From positions 1 through 64,000 of the forward strand of contig NZ_JAGIZA010000009.1 of NCBI RefSeq assembly GCF_017813365.1: a stretch of DNA of 64,000 nt. The letters run 5' to 3'. This DNA is from Roseomonas indoligenes. GTDB lineage: Bacteria; Pseudomonadota; Alphaproteobacteria; Acetobacterales; Acetobacteraceae. Both the position numbers and the translations under genes were made by a program. Below the pieces are notes generated by a model. That model did not search any database. It was not told the origin of the DNA and saw only the letters and a program-made list of their open reading frames with translations. Below are positions 1-7,762 of the stretch, in pieces (the stretch's first letter is position 1; each line of letters starts with the position of its first letter).

Positions 1-51
1 AACAGCCCGGACCAGGCGCTTGCGCAGGTCCTGCGACAGAGGTGCCGTCAT
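1..51 (-). CDS. IS630-type transposase, N-terminal fragment (cut by window edge)
   Basis: Only the first 17 codons are inside the window, read leftward from an ATG at 51-49. They give MTAPLSQDLRKRLVRAV. This matches the start of IS630/Tc1-family transposases, where a short 'LS.DLR.R.V.A' segment opens the N-terminal helix-turn-helix that binds the element's ends. A GGAG sequence lies directly upstream of the ATG. The DDE catalytic domain lies outside the window, so whether the gene is intact cannot be told. The family call rests on a short stretch. Confidence 0.55.
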   Translation of the reverse strand, partial: MTAPLSQDLRKRLVRAV

Positions 52-121
52 CTCCAGCCTCGCTGCTCAACAACAGCGTCGAATCAGAACCCGCGAGTCT
101 GTGCAAGCCGGAAATGCTCTA
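1..121. mobile_element. End of a probable IS630-family element
   Basis: The transposase start is followed by about 70 bp without a gene, and then at 120-121 a TA directly abuts the truncated module of the dispersed repeat that starts at 121. IS630 elements insert at TA and duplicate it. In complete copies of the repeat this module begins CCAGGGGG; here it begins TAGGGGG. The arrangement is therefore consistent with the element's end lying at about 119 next to a TA target. The other end and the terminal inverted repeat cannot be checked here. Confidence 0.4.
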
Positions 122-162
122 GGGGGCGGCGCCCCCTGGTCCCGGACAGCCCAGGATCAGCA
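121..162 (+). repeat. Composite intergenic repeat, module E fragment
   Basis: The fragment contains the hairpin AGGGGGC (121-127), loop GGC, GCCCCCT (131-137). It is followed by the tail 'gg-cccggacag-cccaggat', which is nearly the same as the 3' end of the full copy at 27977-28235. All upstream modules (A to D) are missing, probably because the IS630-like element sits at this point. Confidence 0.6.
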
Positions 163-177
163 CTAAGCACCATAAAT

Positions 178-203
178 CGAAAAGGCCCACTTTCGCGGGC
201 CAG
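178..203 (-). terminator. Rho-independent terminator of the flavin oxidoreductase gene
   Basis: Read on the minus strand, GGCCC (201-197), an 8-nt loop and GGGCC (188-184) are followed by TTTT. The hairpin lies about 45 bp beyond the stop codon at 247. The stem is short but G+C only and the T-run is in the right place. Confidence 0.5.
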
Positions 204-246
204 TTCGCGGTTTCCCCGATCGTCCGGGGCGGGATGATGGCGCTTC

Positions 247-1647
247 CTAGCGGCCCGTCATGATCCGGCCCACCAGCTCCTTCACCGTCGGGATGAACCC
301 GTTGGAGTAGAAGGGGTCCTGGGCGAAGCGGTAGGCGTTGTGGCCGGCGAACATCAGGTTCCCGTCGGGATCGCCGCCGTGGCCGATGTCCTGCAGGGTC
401 TTCTGAATACAGAAGCTGCGGGGATCGGCCTTCTTGCCGTTGGAGTGGTCGTCCGTGTGCTGCGCCCAGTTGGAGAAGCGGCACTGGGAGAGGCAGCCCA
501 TGCAGGCGACCTGGTCCGCCAGGATCTGGCGGCTGGCCTCCGGCGTTTCAAAGACGAGCGTGTCGTCCGGGGTGCGGAGCGCCTCGGTGAAGCCCTGCGC
601 CTCCCAGCCCTTCACGCGGTGCAGGTCGCCCGGCACGAGATAGACCGGGCGCTTGCGCGGGCCGACGCCGTAGACCGCGGAGTGCTCGCCGATCGGCTCG
701 CCGGTATAGGCGACCTGCCGGGCGGAACGGTCCTCCAGCTCGCGCAGGAAGGGGTTGCGGACGGCGCTGCTGTAGAAGCCGGTGGGGGAGAAGTTCTGGA
801 GCGAGACGTCGCCGGACTTCAGCGTCAGCAGCTTCTGCTTCCAGGCGTCCGGGATCGGGCTCTCGCGGGTGACCAGCGGGCGGGTGCCGAACTGGAAGGC
901 GATCGGGCCGAGTTCCGGGTTGTCGATCCAGTCCTGCCACTCCTCCAACCACCACACGCCGCCGGCCATGATGATGGGCACGTTGCCCAGGCCGAGCTCG
1001 CGCATCTGCTGGCGCAGCTTCAGCACACGGGCATAGGGAGCCTCGGGCCGCCGCGGGTCCTCGGAGTTGGAGAGGCCGTTATGGCCGCCGGCCAGCCAGG
1101 GATCTTCGTAGACCACGCCGCCCAGCCACTCGCTGGCCTTGGAGTAGGCGCGCTTCCACAGCGCGTTGAAGGCGCGGGCCGAGGAGACGATGGGGTAGAT
1201 GTGGACGCGGTATTCCCGCGCGATATCGGCCAGGCGGTAGGGCATTCCGGCGCCGCAGGTGATGCCGTGGATCAGGCCCTTGGCCCCTTCCAGCATCCCG
1301 CGCGCCACGCGCTCCGCACCGCCCATTTCCCAGAGGATGTTGGCGTGGACCCGGCCCTGGCCGTTGGAGCGCTCATAGGCCTCGCGGGCCTGGGCGATGC
1401 CGCCGGCGATGCCATAGGCCACCAGCTCCTCGTGGCGCTCGCGCCGCGTCTTGCCGTGATATTCCTGGGGAATGATCCGCCCTTCGGCGTCGTAGCTGTC
1501 CGCGTTGACAGCGGAGAAGGTGCCCACCCCGCCTTCCGCGGCCCAATTGCCGGCGGAAGCGCCATTGGAGGCAGACACGCCCTTCCCACCCTCAACGATC
1601 GGGAGGACGTCGGCACCGCCCATGCGGATGGTGTTGATCGCCTTCAA
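247..1647 (-). CDS. Nitronate monooxygenase-family flavin oxidoreductase with Cys-rich C-terminus
   Basis: This 466-aa protein has the FMN-binding TIM-barrel features of the nitronate monooxygenase/2-nitropropane dioxygenase family. Those visible are an N-terminal 'VEGGKGVS' phosphate-loop-like segment near residue 18, 'ITCGAGMP' near 130, and 'PIIMAGGVWW' near 225, where family members bind the FMN phosphate. Such enzymes oxidise alkyl nitronates or act as NADH:quinone reductases; the substrate here is unknown. About 130 residues after the barrel contain CMGCLSQC plus a later Cys (RSFCIQK), an unusual set that could bind a metal or Fe-S cluster. The start used is TTG at 1647, because the residues after it read as part of the fold; an ATG eight codons in (1623) is the alternative. 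It is monocistronic. Confidence 0.75.
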   Translation of the reverse strand: MKAINTIRMGGADVLPIVEGGKGVSASNGASAGNWAAEGGVGTFSAVNADSYDAEGRIIPQEYHGKTRRERHEELVAYGIAGGIAQAREAYERSNGQGRVHANILWEMGGAERVARGMLEGAKGLIHGITCGAGMPYRLADIAREYRVHIYPIVSSARAFNALWKRAYSKASEWLGGVVYEDPWLAGGHNGLSNSEDPRRPEAPYARVLKLRQQMRELGLGNVPIIMAGGVWWLEEWQDWIDNPELGPIAFQFGTRPLVTRESPIPDAWKQKLLTLKSGDVSLQNFSPTGFYSSAVRNPFLRELEDRSARQVAYTGEPIGEHSAVYGVGPRKRPVYLVPGDLHRVKGWEAQGFTEALRTPDDTLVFETPEASRQILADQVACMGCLSQCRFSNWAQHTDDHSNGKKADPRSFCIQKTLQDIGHGGDPDGNLMFAGHNAYRFAQDPFYSNGFIPTVKELVGRIMTGR

Positions 1648-1708
1648 GGTCGGCTTCTTCCCTGGAACGTGGCGGCCGAGGGGCCGCCGCTAGCGTCGCA
1701 TATGGTCC

Positions 1709-1777
1709 GGGCCGGGGGACTCATACAGCCCCCCGGCCACACTTACATTACATTTCACGGGGCCGTGAGCGGCCCCG
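1709..1777 (-). terminator. Paired hairpins after pnp (possible terminator)
   Basis: Two G+C hairpins lie just beyond the pnp stop codon. One is CGGGGCCG (1758-1765), loop TGAG, CGGCCCCG (1770-1777). The other is GGCCGGGGG near 1710-1718 paired with CCCCCGGCC near 1730-1738. Neither has a clear T-run on the minus strand, so intrinsic termination is uncertain. They may instead protect the 3' end of the mRNA. Confidence 0.35.
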
Positions 1778-1783
1778 CGATTC

Positions 1784-4018
1784 CTAGTCGTTGAAGCGGC
1801 GGGGGCGGTCGCCGCCGCGGTCGCGGCGGGGGCCGCGATCGCCACGGTCACCGCGGTCGGAGCGCTCGCCGCCCTCCTCGCCCTCGGCGCGCGGACGCCG
1901 GGCGCCCACCTGCTCGCTGATGTCCGCACCCGTCTGCTGGTCGACGACCCGCATGGAGAGCTTCACCTTGCCGCGGTCGTCGAAGCCGATGACCTTGACC
2001 TTCACCTTGTCGCCGACCGAGACGACGTCGGAGGTCTTGTTCACCCGCTCCTGGCCCAGTTCGGAGATGTGGACGAGGCCGTCCTTGGCGCCGAGGAAGT
2101 TCACGAAGGCGCCGAAGTCGGCGACCTTCACGACCGTGCCCGTGTAGATCGCGCCCACCTCGGCCTCGGCCGTGATGCCGCGGATGCGGTCGATCGCGGC
2201 CTGGGTCGCCTCGGTGCTGCTCGACGCGATCTTGATCGTGCCGTCATCCTCGATGTCGATCTTGGTGCCGGTCTGCTCGACGATCTCGCGGATCACCTTG
2301 CCGCCGGTCCCGATGACCTCGCGGATCTTGTCCTTCGGCACGTTGATCACGGTGATGCGCGGCGCGGTGGCCGCGACATCCGTGCGGGAGCCGGACAGGC
2401 CCTTCGCCATCTCGCCGAGGATGTGGACGCGGCCGTCCTTGGCCTGCTCCAGCGCCGTCTTCATGATGTCGAAGGTGATGGACGTGATCTTGATGTCCAT
2501 CTGCAGGGCGGTGATGCCCTGCTCCGTGCCGGCCACCTTGAAGTCCATGTCGCCGAGGTGGTCCTCGTCGCCGAGGATGTCGGACAGCACCGCGAAGCCC
2601 TTCTCCTCCTTGATCAGACCCATGGCGATGCCCGCCACCGGCCGCTTCAGGGGAACGCCGGCATCCATCAGCGACAGCGAGGTGCCGCAGACGGTGGCCA
2701 TGGAGGAGGAGCCGTTGGACTCCGTGATCTCCGACACGACGCGGATCGTGTAGGGGAACTTGTCCTTCTCCGGCAGCAGCGGGTGCACGGCGCGCCAGGC
2801 GAGCTTGCCATGCCCGACCTCGCGGCGGCCCGGGGAGCCCATGCGGCCCGTCTCACCCACGGAGTAGGGGGGGAAGTTGTAGTGCAGCATGAAGTCCTCG
2901 CGGTACTCGCCCGCGAGGGCATCGATAATCTGCTCGTCCTGGCCCGTCCCCAGCGTCGCCACGCAGAGCGCCTGCGTCTCGCCGCGGGTGAACAGGGCGG
3001 AGCCGTGGCTGCGCGGCAGGATGCCGACCTCGGCCACGATCGGGCGCACGGTCTTGGTGTCGCGCCCGTCGATGCGCATGCCCGTGTCCAGGATCGCGTT
3101 GCGGACCACGTCCGCCTCGAGCTCCTTCAGCATGCCCTTGGCCGCGGCCGTATCCAGGCCCTCGGCCTCGAGCTGGGCGACGATCTTCTTCTTGACCTCG
3201 CCCACCTTGCCGTAGCGGACCTGCTTCTGCGTTTCCTTGTAGGCCTCGGCCATGTCGGCGCGGCCCAGCTCGGAGATGCGCGCCTTCAGCACCGTCTCGG
3301 CCTCGGTCTTCTCGACGAGGGCCCAGGGCTCCTTCGCCGCGCGCTCGGCCAGCTCGATGATGCCGGCGATCACGGGCTGGAAGGCCTTGTGGCCGAACTC
3401 CACGGCGCCGAGCATCACCTCCTCGGTGAGCTCCTTCGCCTCGGACTCCACCATCAGCACGCCCTCGGCCGTGCCGGCGACCACCAGCTCCAGCTCGCTG
3501 GTCTTCGTCTGCTCCAGCGTCGGGTTCAGGATGTACTCGCCGGCGGCGTAGCCGACGCGGGCGGCGGCGATCGGGCCGAAGAAGGGGATGCCGGAGATCG
3601 TCAGGGCGGCGGAGCAGCCGACCATCGCCACGATGTCCGGGCTGTTCTCCAGGTCATGGGACAGCACGGTCGCCACCACCTGCACCTCGTTCCGGAAACC
3701 CTCCGGAAAGAGCGGGCGGATCGGACGGTCGATCAGGCGGGAGGTGAGGGTCTCGAACTCGGAGGGACGGCCCTCGCGCTTGAAGAAACCACCGGGGATC
3801 TTGCCCGCGGCGAAGGCCTTCTCCTGGTAGTTCACGGTCAGCGGGAAGAAGTCCTGGCCCGGCTTCACGGAGCGGGCGCCCACCGCGGTGCAGAGGACGA
3901 TGGTGTCGCCCAGGCGGGCGAGAACGGCGCCATCGGCCTGGCGGGCGATCTTGCCCGTCTCCAGCGTCAGGGTCTTACCGCCCCAGTCGATATCCTTGCG
4001 GTAGTAGCTGTCGAACAT
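1784..4018 (-). CDS. pnp: Polyribonucleotide nucleotidyltransferase (PNPase)
   Basis: This 744-aa protein has the full PNPase layout: two RNase PH-like domains joined by a helical domain, then a KH domain with the '[12 protein letters not shown]' GxxG loop, then an S1 domain ('[18 protein letters not shown]'). PNPase degrades RNA 3' to 5' with phosphate, releasing nucleoside diphosphates, and works in the degradosome. Length and start ([14 protein letters not shown]) are typical. The last 40 or so residues are an Arg/Gly/Asp-rich tail with repeated 'GDRGDRG', probably disordered and RNA-contacting. Many bacteria have rpsO directly upstream; here the upstream neighbour is a divergent cold-shock gene across a 516-bp gap. 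The long leader before 4018 would suit the post-transcriptional autoregulation known for pnp, but no specific element was identified. Confidence 0.97.
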   Translation of the reverse strand: MFDSYYRKDIDWGGKTLTLETGKIARQADGAVLARLGDTIVLCTAVGARSVKPGQDFFPLTVNYQEKAFAAGKIPGGFFKREGRPSEFETLTSRLIDRPIRPLFPEGFRNEVQVVATVLSHDLENSPDIVAMVGCSAALTISGIPFFGPIAAARVGYAAGEYILNPTLEQTKTSELELVVAGTAEGVLMVESEAKELTEEVMLGAVEFGHKAFQPVIAGIIELAERAAKEPWALVEKTEAETVLKARISELGRADMAEAYKETQKQVRYGKVGEVKKKIVAQLEAEGLDTAAAKGMLKELEADVVRNAILDTGMRIDGRDTKTVRPIVAEVGILPRSHGSALFTRGETQALCVATLGTGQDEQIIDALAGEYREDFMLHYNFPPYSVGETGRMGSPGRREVGHGKLAWRAVHPLLPEKDKFPYTIRVVSEITESNGSSSMATVCGTSLSLMDAGVPLKRPVAGIAMGLIKEEKGFAVLSDILGDEDHLGDMDFKVAGTEQGITALQMDIKITSITFDIMKTALEQAKDGRVHILGEMAKGLSGSRTDVAATAPRITVINVPKDKIREVIGTGGKVIREIVEQTGTKIDIEDDGTIKIASSSTEATQAAIDRIRGITAEAEVGAIYTGTVVKVADFGAFVNFLGAKDGLVHISELGQERVNKTSDVVSVGDKVKVKVIGFDDRGKVKLSMRVVDQQTGADISEQVGARRPRAEGEEGGERSDRGDRGDRGPRRDRGGDRPRRFND

Positions 4019-4534
4019 GCGCTCATCCTGTCGGCCCCGCTCGGCCGGATTGCCGTCGGGGCGTGGTGTTGCGACATGGATGGGATGAAGGGTCTCTGCG
4101 CCCCCGCCCCTCTGGCGGGCTGCCCGGCGTCTCGGGCGGCATGGGGTCCGCCGCGGGGTCGCCGCGTACGGGGTTCCATGTGGCCGGAAACGCCGCGGCG
4201 CGGCCGTTCCTGTCAGCCCACCGCATGCGCGGAGGGCGGGTGAACCCTGCGGCGCACCCGGTGGGCGGGTATATGGCGGCTCCGTCCGGCAAAGGCCAGG
4301 AAAAAGGCGCCGGCGGGGGTATTCCGGGCGCCAGCGGCGGCCTGCGGGACCCCGGGGCGGGTTGCAATCCTGTCATCCGCCTCCCAGATCCAGTCTGCCA
4401 GTGCTGGCCCAAACCGTCCGCCGCTCCAACAGGACGCCGGGCCGCCAGTTCCGGTGACCTGCCCCGTGGGCCGGCAAGTGTCGGTCCGGGGGGTACCCCC
4501 AGGGGGCAACCCCAGACCGAAAGACATGCGATCG
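4019..4534. other. Divergent pnp/csp intergenic region, no gene seen
   Basis: These 516 bp separate the divergent pnp and cold-shock genes. Open frames exist on both strands but have no recognisable protein features and an even, arginine/proline-rich composition typical of noncoding high-GC DNA. The region must hold both promoters and probably long 5' leaders, as is common for pnp and csp genes. No rpsO is present. No clear promoter hexamers could be picked out. Confidence 0.5.
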
Positions 4535-4741
4535 ATGGCTACCGGAACCGTGAAGTGGTTCAACGCGACCAAGGGCTACGGCTTCATCCAGCCGGATGAC
4601 GGGTCCAAGGACGTGTTCGTCCACGTCTCGGACGTCCAGCGCGCGGGCCTCCGCGGGCTGAACGAGGGCGACAAGCTCTCCTTTGACGTCCAGAAGGACC
4701 CCAAGGGTAAGATGTCCGCCTCCAACCTCCAGCTGGCCTGA
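4535..4741 (+). CDS. Cold-shock domain protein (CspA family)
   Basis: This 68-aa single-domain protein begins [17 protein letters not shown]. It carries RNP1 (KGYGFI) and RNP2 (VFVHVS), the aromatic surface by which Csp proteins bind single-stranded RNA or DNA and melt mRNA structure. The ATG at 4535 was chosen because the family starts exactly there; an in-frame ATG at 4526 adds only three residues. A G+C hairpin at 4747-4765 follows the stop and could be a weak terminator, but it lacks a T-run. It is transcribed away from pnp; both genes act in RNA metabolism and are often cold-induced. Confidence 0.95.
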   Translation: MATGTVKWFNATKGYGFIQPDDGSKDVFVHVSDVQRAGLRGLNEGDKLSFDVQKDPKGKMSASNLQLA

Positions 4742-4970
4742 GAGGAGGGGCGGCCCCGCCGCCCCGCACCAAAGGGCGGGCGTCTCGGTCCCCGGACCGC
4801 GGCGCCCGTTCCATATCCGGCCCTTTACCGGCCGGTTACCAGGGATCCTGCATCATCATGATCCCGTCACGGGCCTGCCCCGATACCGTCCCAGATCCGG
4901 GCGGATGATGGCTGGCCCAAGAAACGCCCGGGCGACCAGACCTTGTCGCCGGAGCCCATGAAAGAAGACC

Positions 4971-5096
4971 ATGAACACGCATAGCGTTACCCATCGGCCG
5001 GCCCCGAGCCTGCCGCACACCACCCCCCGGCCGAATGAGGCGGGAACCCTTAGCGACGCGGAAATCCGTCAGATCATCCGCGAGACGCTGGGCTAA
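4971..5096 (+). CDS. Putative small protein, 41 aa
   Basis: An ATG at 4971 is preceded by an AAAGAAGA ribosome-binding-like stretch and followed by 41 codons to TAA at 5094-5096. The product starts MNTHSVTHRP, is rich in Pro, His and Thr for about 25 residues, and ends with a predicted short helix, LSDAEIRQIIRETLG. I do not recognise the family. The amphipathic C-terminal helix and the good ribosome-binding site argue that it may be real. Conservation in relatives would decide. Confidence 0.4.
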   Translation: MNTHSVTHRPAPSLPHTTPRPNEAGTLSDAEIRQIIRETLG

Positions 5097-5129
5097 GGCG
5101 GATCATCGCCTGAACGGTCGGACGGGACG

Positions 5130-5705
5130 TCAGCCCCGTCTCTCATAGGTGCCGATCAGGCACCCTTTCGCCAGGACGCCCGGGCCGAGGACCTTCCTCA
5201 AAGCCCCGCGCCCCGGCGACCCGGCCAGCGGCGCCGGCCGCCCGTGCAGGGCGAAGACCTGGAAAGCGTAGCGGTGCGGCCCGTGCCCCGGCGGAGGATC
5301 CGGCGGAAGCCAGGCCTTCCCGAAATACGAGTTCCGCCCCATTCCCACCCCCGGCAGGCCCGGCCGCCCCGGCCCCGGCAGGTCGCCCGCCGCCAGTCCG
5401 CCATCCGCCGCCGGCAGGCCGGTGACGATGGCATGGACCAGCGGCTTCGGCGTGGGGCTGTCCGCGTCCTCCACCACCAGCAGCAGTGACCCCGCCCCGT
5501 GCGGCACCCCTGTCCAGGCGAGCGGTACGGAAATCCCCGGCCCATCCGCCGTGTGCAGGGCCGGCATCGCCCCACCGCCGGTGAAGGCCGGGCTGGTCAC
5601 TTCGATCACCGCCGGGACATTCACCCCGGCGAAGAGCAGCGCATTGATGCCGGGCCGCATCCCCGACAGGGCCCGGCCCAGGCCGGCGGGCAGGACTTGC
5701 AGCAT
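5130..5705 (-). CDS. YbhB/YbcL-type phosphatidylethanolamine-binding protein (PEBP)
   Basis: This 191-aa protein belongs to the bacterial PEBP/Raf-kinase-inhibitor-like family. Visible motifs are 'SPAFTGGGAMP' near residue 38, 'VPLAWTGVPHGAGSLLLVVEDADSP' split across the DPD-like ligand-pocket strand, and 'GPHRYAFQVFAL' (the GxHRY motif) near 145. The pocket binds an anionic group; the role in bacteria is mostly unknown. There is no signal peptide, so it is probably cytosolic. The start at 5705 gives about 20 residues before the fold and is acceptable. Its promoter region holds a copy of the composite repeat. Confidence 0.8.
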   Translation of the reverse strand: MLQVLPAGLGRALSGMRPGINALLFAGVNVPAVIEVTSPAFTGGGAMPALHTADGPGISVPLAWTGVPHGAGSLLLVVEDADSPTPKPLVHAIVTGLPAADGGLAAGDLPGPGRPGLPGVGMGRNSYFGKAWLPPDPPPGHGPHRYAFQVFALHGRPAPLAGSPGRGALRKVLGPGVLAKGCLIGTYERRG

Positions 5706-5764
5706 GTGAACGCCTCCTGGCTATGGGGGAGGGACGCGCGCGGTGGCGCCGGGTTGCGGGGTGT

Positions 5765-5927
5765 GGTCTGTCCCGGGGAGAGGAAGAAGGAATTCTTCCT
5801 CTCCCCGGCCCCCTCACCATCATCTTTTTCTAGGCCTTGGTCTCGTCAGCTGGCGGTGCGCCTCGGGTTGGCCCGGCGGCAGCCGGACGGACGTCCAGGG
5901 GGCAGCGCCCCCTTGGGCTCGGGAACA
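5765..5927 (+). repeat. Composite intergenic repeat, copy 1 (partial, A-C-E)
   Basis: Module A is a perfect hairpin: CCGGGGAGAGGAAGAA (5773-5788), loop GGAA, and its exact complement at 5793-5808. It is followed by the 'catcatcttttt' spacer, a degraded module C near 5858-5880, and module E (ccagggggc-agc-gccccc) at about 5896-5914. Module D is missing. Unlike most copies it lies between divergent genes. It also generates a false N-terminal extension of the downstream epimerase frame. Confidence 0.8.
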
Positions 5928-5973
5928 CGCCGGGATGACTTGCCCCGCCCGCTGGACCGAAGCATCCAGGCGC

Positions 5974-6849
5974 ATGCCCGACGAGATGCACCGCTTCGGC
6001 GACGATCACCTCACTGCCACCGTCAGCGCCGACGGGGCGGAGTTGCGCGGGCTGCGCGATGCCGGCGGCGGGGAGTGGTTGTGGCAGGCCGGGCCGGAAT
6101 GGCCGCGCCACGCCCCGATCCTGTTTCCCATCGTCGGTCGCCTGCCCGGCGACGTGCTGCGCCATGACGGACGAGCGCATCGGCTGACCCAGCACGGCTT
6201 CGCCCGGGACCGCCGCTTCGCCTGGCTTCGCAGGGACGAGCTGGGCTGCGCACTGCGGCTGGCGGATGATGAGGCGACGCGGGAGGCTTATCCATTCGCC
6301 TTCACGCTGGAGGTGGAATGGGCGGTGGCGGAAGGTGCCCTCTCATGCGCCGTCACGGTGTCCAATCCCGGACAGGGCCCCCTGCCCTTTCTGGTCGGCG
6401 GGCATCCAGCTTTTGCCTGGCCTTTGCCCGGCGCCGCCTCGGCGGAGGGACACGGCATTCTTTTTCCCGGCATCGAAGCCCTGTCGGCACGCCGCCTGAA
6501 GGGCGGGCTGGTGGATGCCGCGGAGGCCATTCCATTGCGGAATGGTTTTCTGCCCCTCGATCCCGCCCTTTTCGAAAAGGACGCGATCGTCCTGCCGGAT
6601 TTCCCGGTGCGGAAACTTCGTTACCTTGCTCCCGGCGCAGCACTGGAGATGGAGTGGGAGGGCTATCCCGATTTCGGCCTCTGGTCGAAACCGGGGGCCC
6701 CGTTCCTTTGCCTGGAACCCTGGTGCGGCACCGCTGCACCGCTGGGATGGGACGGGGAATTCATGGACCGCCCGGGCGTAACGGTCCTGGCGCCGGGACA
6801 TTCCCGGCGCTTTCGCTGGCAGGTCCAGCCGGGGAGAAGCCCGAATTAG
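5974..6849 (+). CDS. Aldose 1-epimerase family protein
   Basis: This 291-aa protein is of the galactose mutarotase/YihR-like type, which interconverts alpha and beta anomers of sugars or binds hexose phosphates. Seen motifs are 'WPRHAPILFPIVGRL' near residue 44, 'THLTQHGFARDR'-like 'HRLTQHGFARDRRF' with the conserved His near 75, 'FLVGGHPAFAWPL' with the second His near 140, and 'LCLEPWCGTA' near 250, which holds the usual catalytic Glu. The frame is open back to 5743, but that part translates the repeat, so I start at ATG 5974, preceded by AGG. An ATG at 5935 is possible. The stop overlaps the stop of the convergent H-NS gene by 3 bp. Confidence 0.85.
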   Translation: MPDEMHRFGDDHLTATVSADGAELRGLRDAGGGEWLWQAGPEWPRHAPILFPIVGRLPGDVLRHDGRAHRLTQHGFARDRRFAWLRRDELGCALRLADDEATREAYPFAFTLEVEWAVAEGALSCAVTVSNPGQGPLPFLVGGHPAFAWPLPGAASAEGHGILFPGIEALSARRLKGGLVDAAEAIPLRNGFLPLDPALFEKDAIVLPDFPVRKLRYLAPGAALEMEWEGYPDFGLWSKPGAPFLCLEPWCGTAAPLGWDGEFMDRPGVTVLAPGHSRRFRWQVQPGRSPN

Positions 6850-7214
6850 ATCCGGAAATCGTCCTTCGTGCGGCCGGAGGCTTCCATCGCGGAAAGCCAC
6901 TTCGGCATGCGTCCGCGCCCGCTCCAGGTCTCCCCGTTCGGGCCGCGGAAGCGCGGCGCGACGGAGCCGCCGGCATCACGACGCATACGGCGGCCAGAAG
7001 AGGGCGCGGGCCCGTGCGAGGCATTGCCGGGCATCAGGGATTCCAGCTGCAGCCCGAGCTGCGCGGCCTTGCCACGGAATTCCTCGATCAGCGCGGCGCG
7101 GGCCTCATCCTGCTTTTCCGCGCGCTTTGCTTCAGCGGCCTCGATCAGCGCGGTCAGTTCCTGCGCGGTCATTCCATCCAGATCAATGCTGGTTTTCTGC
7201 TTGGTGTCGGCCAT
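6846..7214 (-). CDS. H-NS family nucleoid-associated protein
   Basis: This 122-aa protein has an N-terminal charged helical oligomerisation region (about residues 10-65, Ala/Glu/Arg-rich, likely coiled coil). The C-terminal DNA-binding domain runs from about 85 to 115 and contains 'RGPNGETWSGRGRMPKWL', the H-NS/HvrA/BpH3 minor-groove signature. These proteins bind AT-rich DNA and silence or organise it. The start at 7214 is supported by GAGGAGG six bases upstream; the frame stays open further but without a ribosome-binding site. The 548 bp upstream are AT-richer than the surroundings, which would suit autoregulation. Confidence 0.93.
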   Translation of the reverse strand: MADTKQKTSIDLDGMTAQELTALIEAAEAKRAEKQDEARAALIEEFRGKAAQLGLQLESLMPGNASHGPAPSSGRRMRRDAGGSVAPRFRGPNGETWSGRGRMPKWLSAMEASGRTKDDFRI

Positions 7215-7762
7215 GTTGGCCTCCTCGAAAAACGGTCCTGGCAACCCGGCTACGAATCGGGCTGTGAGGGGAATATCGTTATCTCCGAAGATAATGTCGA
7301 GCATTGAGACGGCGAGCAGAGAAAAACGGCACTGTCGACGCCCCGACGCACCGTCATTGGCATTAATGATGGCTTCGAAATGTTATCCCGGCAGGACTGC
7401 GCCCGCTCCGCCGATGGTCGGCCTGAACTGAACCGAGAAAGAAGAAGCTTTCTTTCCCAGGTCCCTGCTGCCATTCCATTTTTCCAGAGTAGATCGTGGT
7501 GGCGCAGCATCGCGGAAAAGCAACAGACTAGAGACAGACAATGAACCAGCCCATTTCCGGTAAAAGCAAATAGGCCGCGCAAGTCCGGAACTTCGGAGCC
7601 ACAGGATCGGCGGCGCGCATCCGCTTCACCAACCCATGCGGCTACCGAGGCAGGACCAGGCCTGATCATGAAGGGCCGAGATGGCAGGCCAGTGCCGTGG
7701 CTGCCCGACAGCCGGTTCGGGTTGGTCCTTAACCCCTGATCCCGGCCGGCACGAGGCCAGGT
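7215..7762. promoter_or_regulatory. AT-richer leader region of the H-NS gene
   Basis: These 548 bp contain no credible gene. Base composition is visibly lower in G+C than the neighbourhood. A perfect inverted repeat, TTATCT (7279-7284), CCGA, AGATAA (7289-7294), lies about 65 bp before the H-NS start. A second A/T-rich symmetrical stretch (agaaag-aagaag-ctttct) lies near 7438-7455. They could be operator or self-binding sites of the H-NS-like protein. This is inference from position and composition only. Confidence 0.35.

Noticed and set aside
5743-5973. N-terminal extension of the aldose-epimerase frame
   Set aside because: Those codons translate repeat copy 1 and contain no epimerase sequence. 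Similar peptides appear wherever the repeat is read in that frame.
7250-7669. A 139-codon frame upstream of the H-NS gene
   Set aside because: It has no ribosome-binding site or recognisable domain and overlaps the AT-richer leader. It looks like noncoding sequence.
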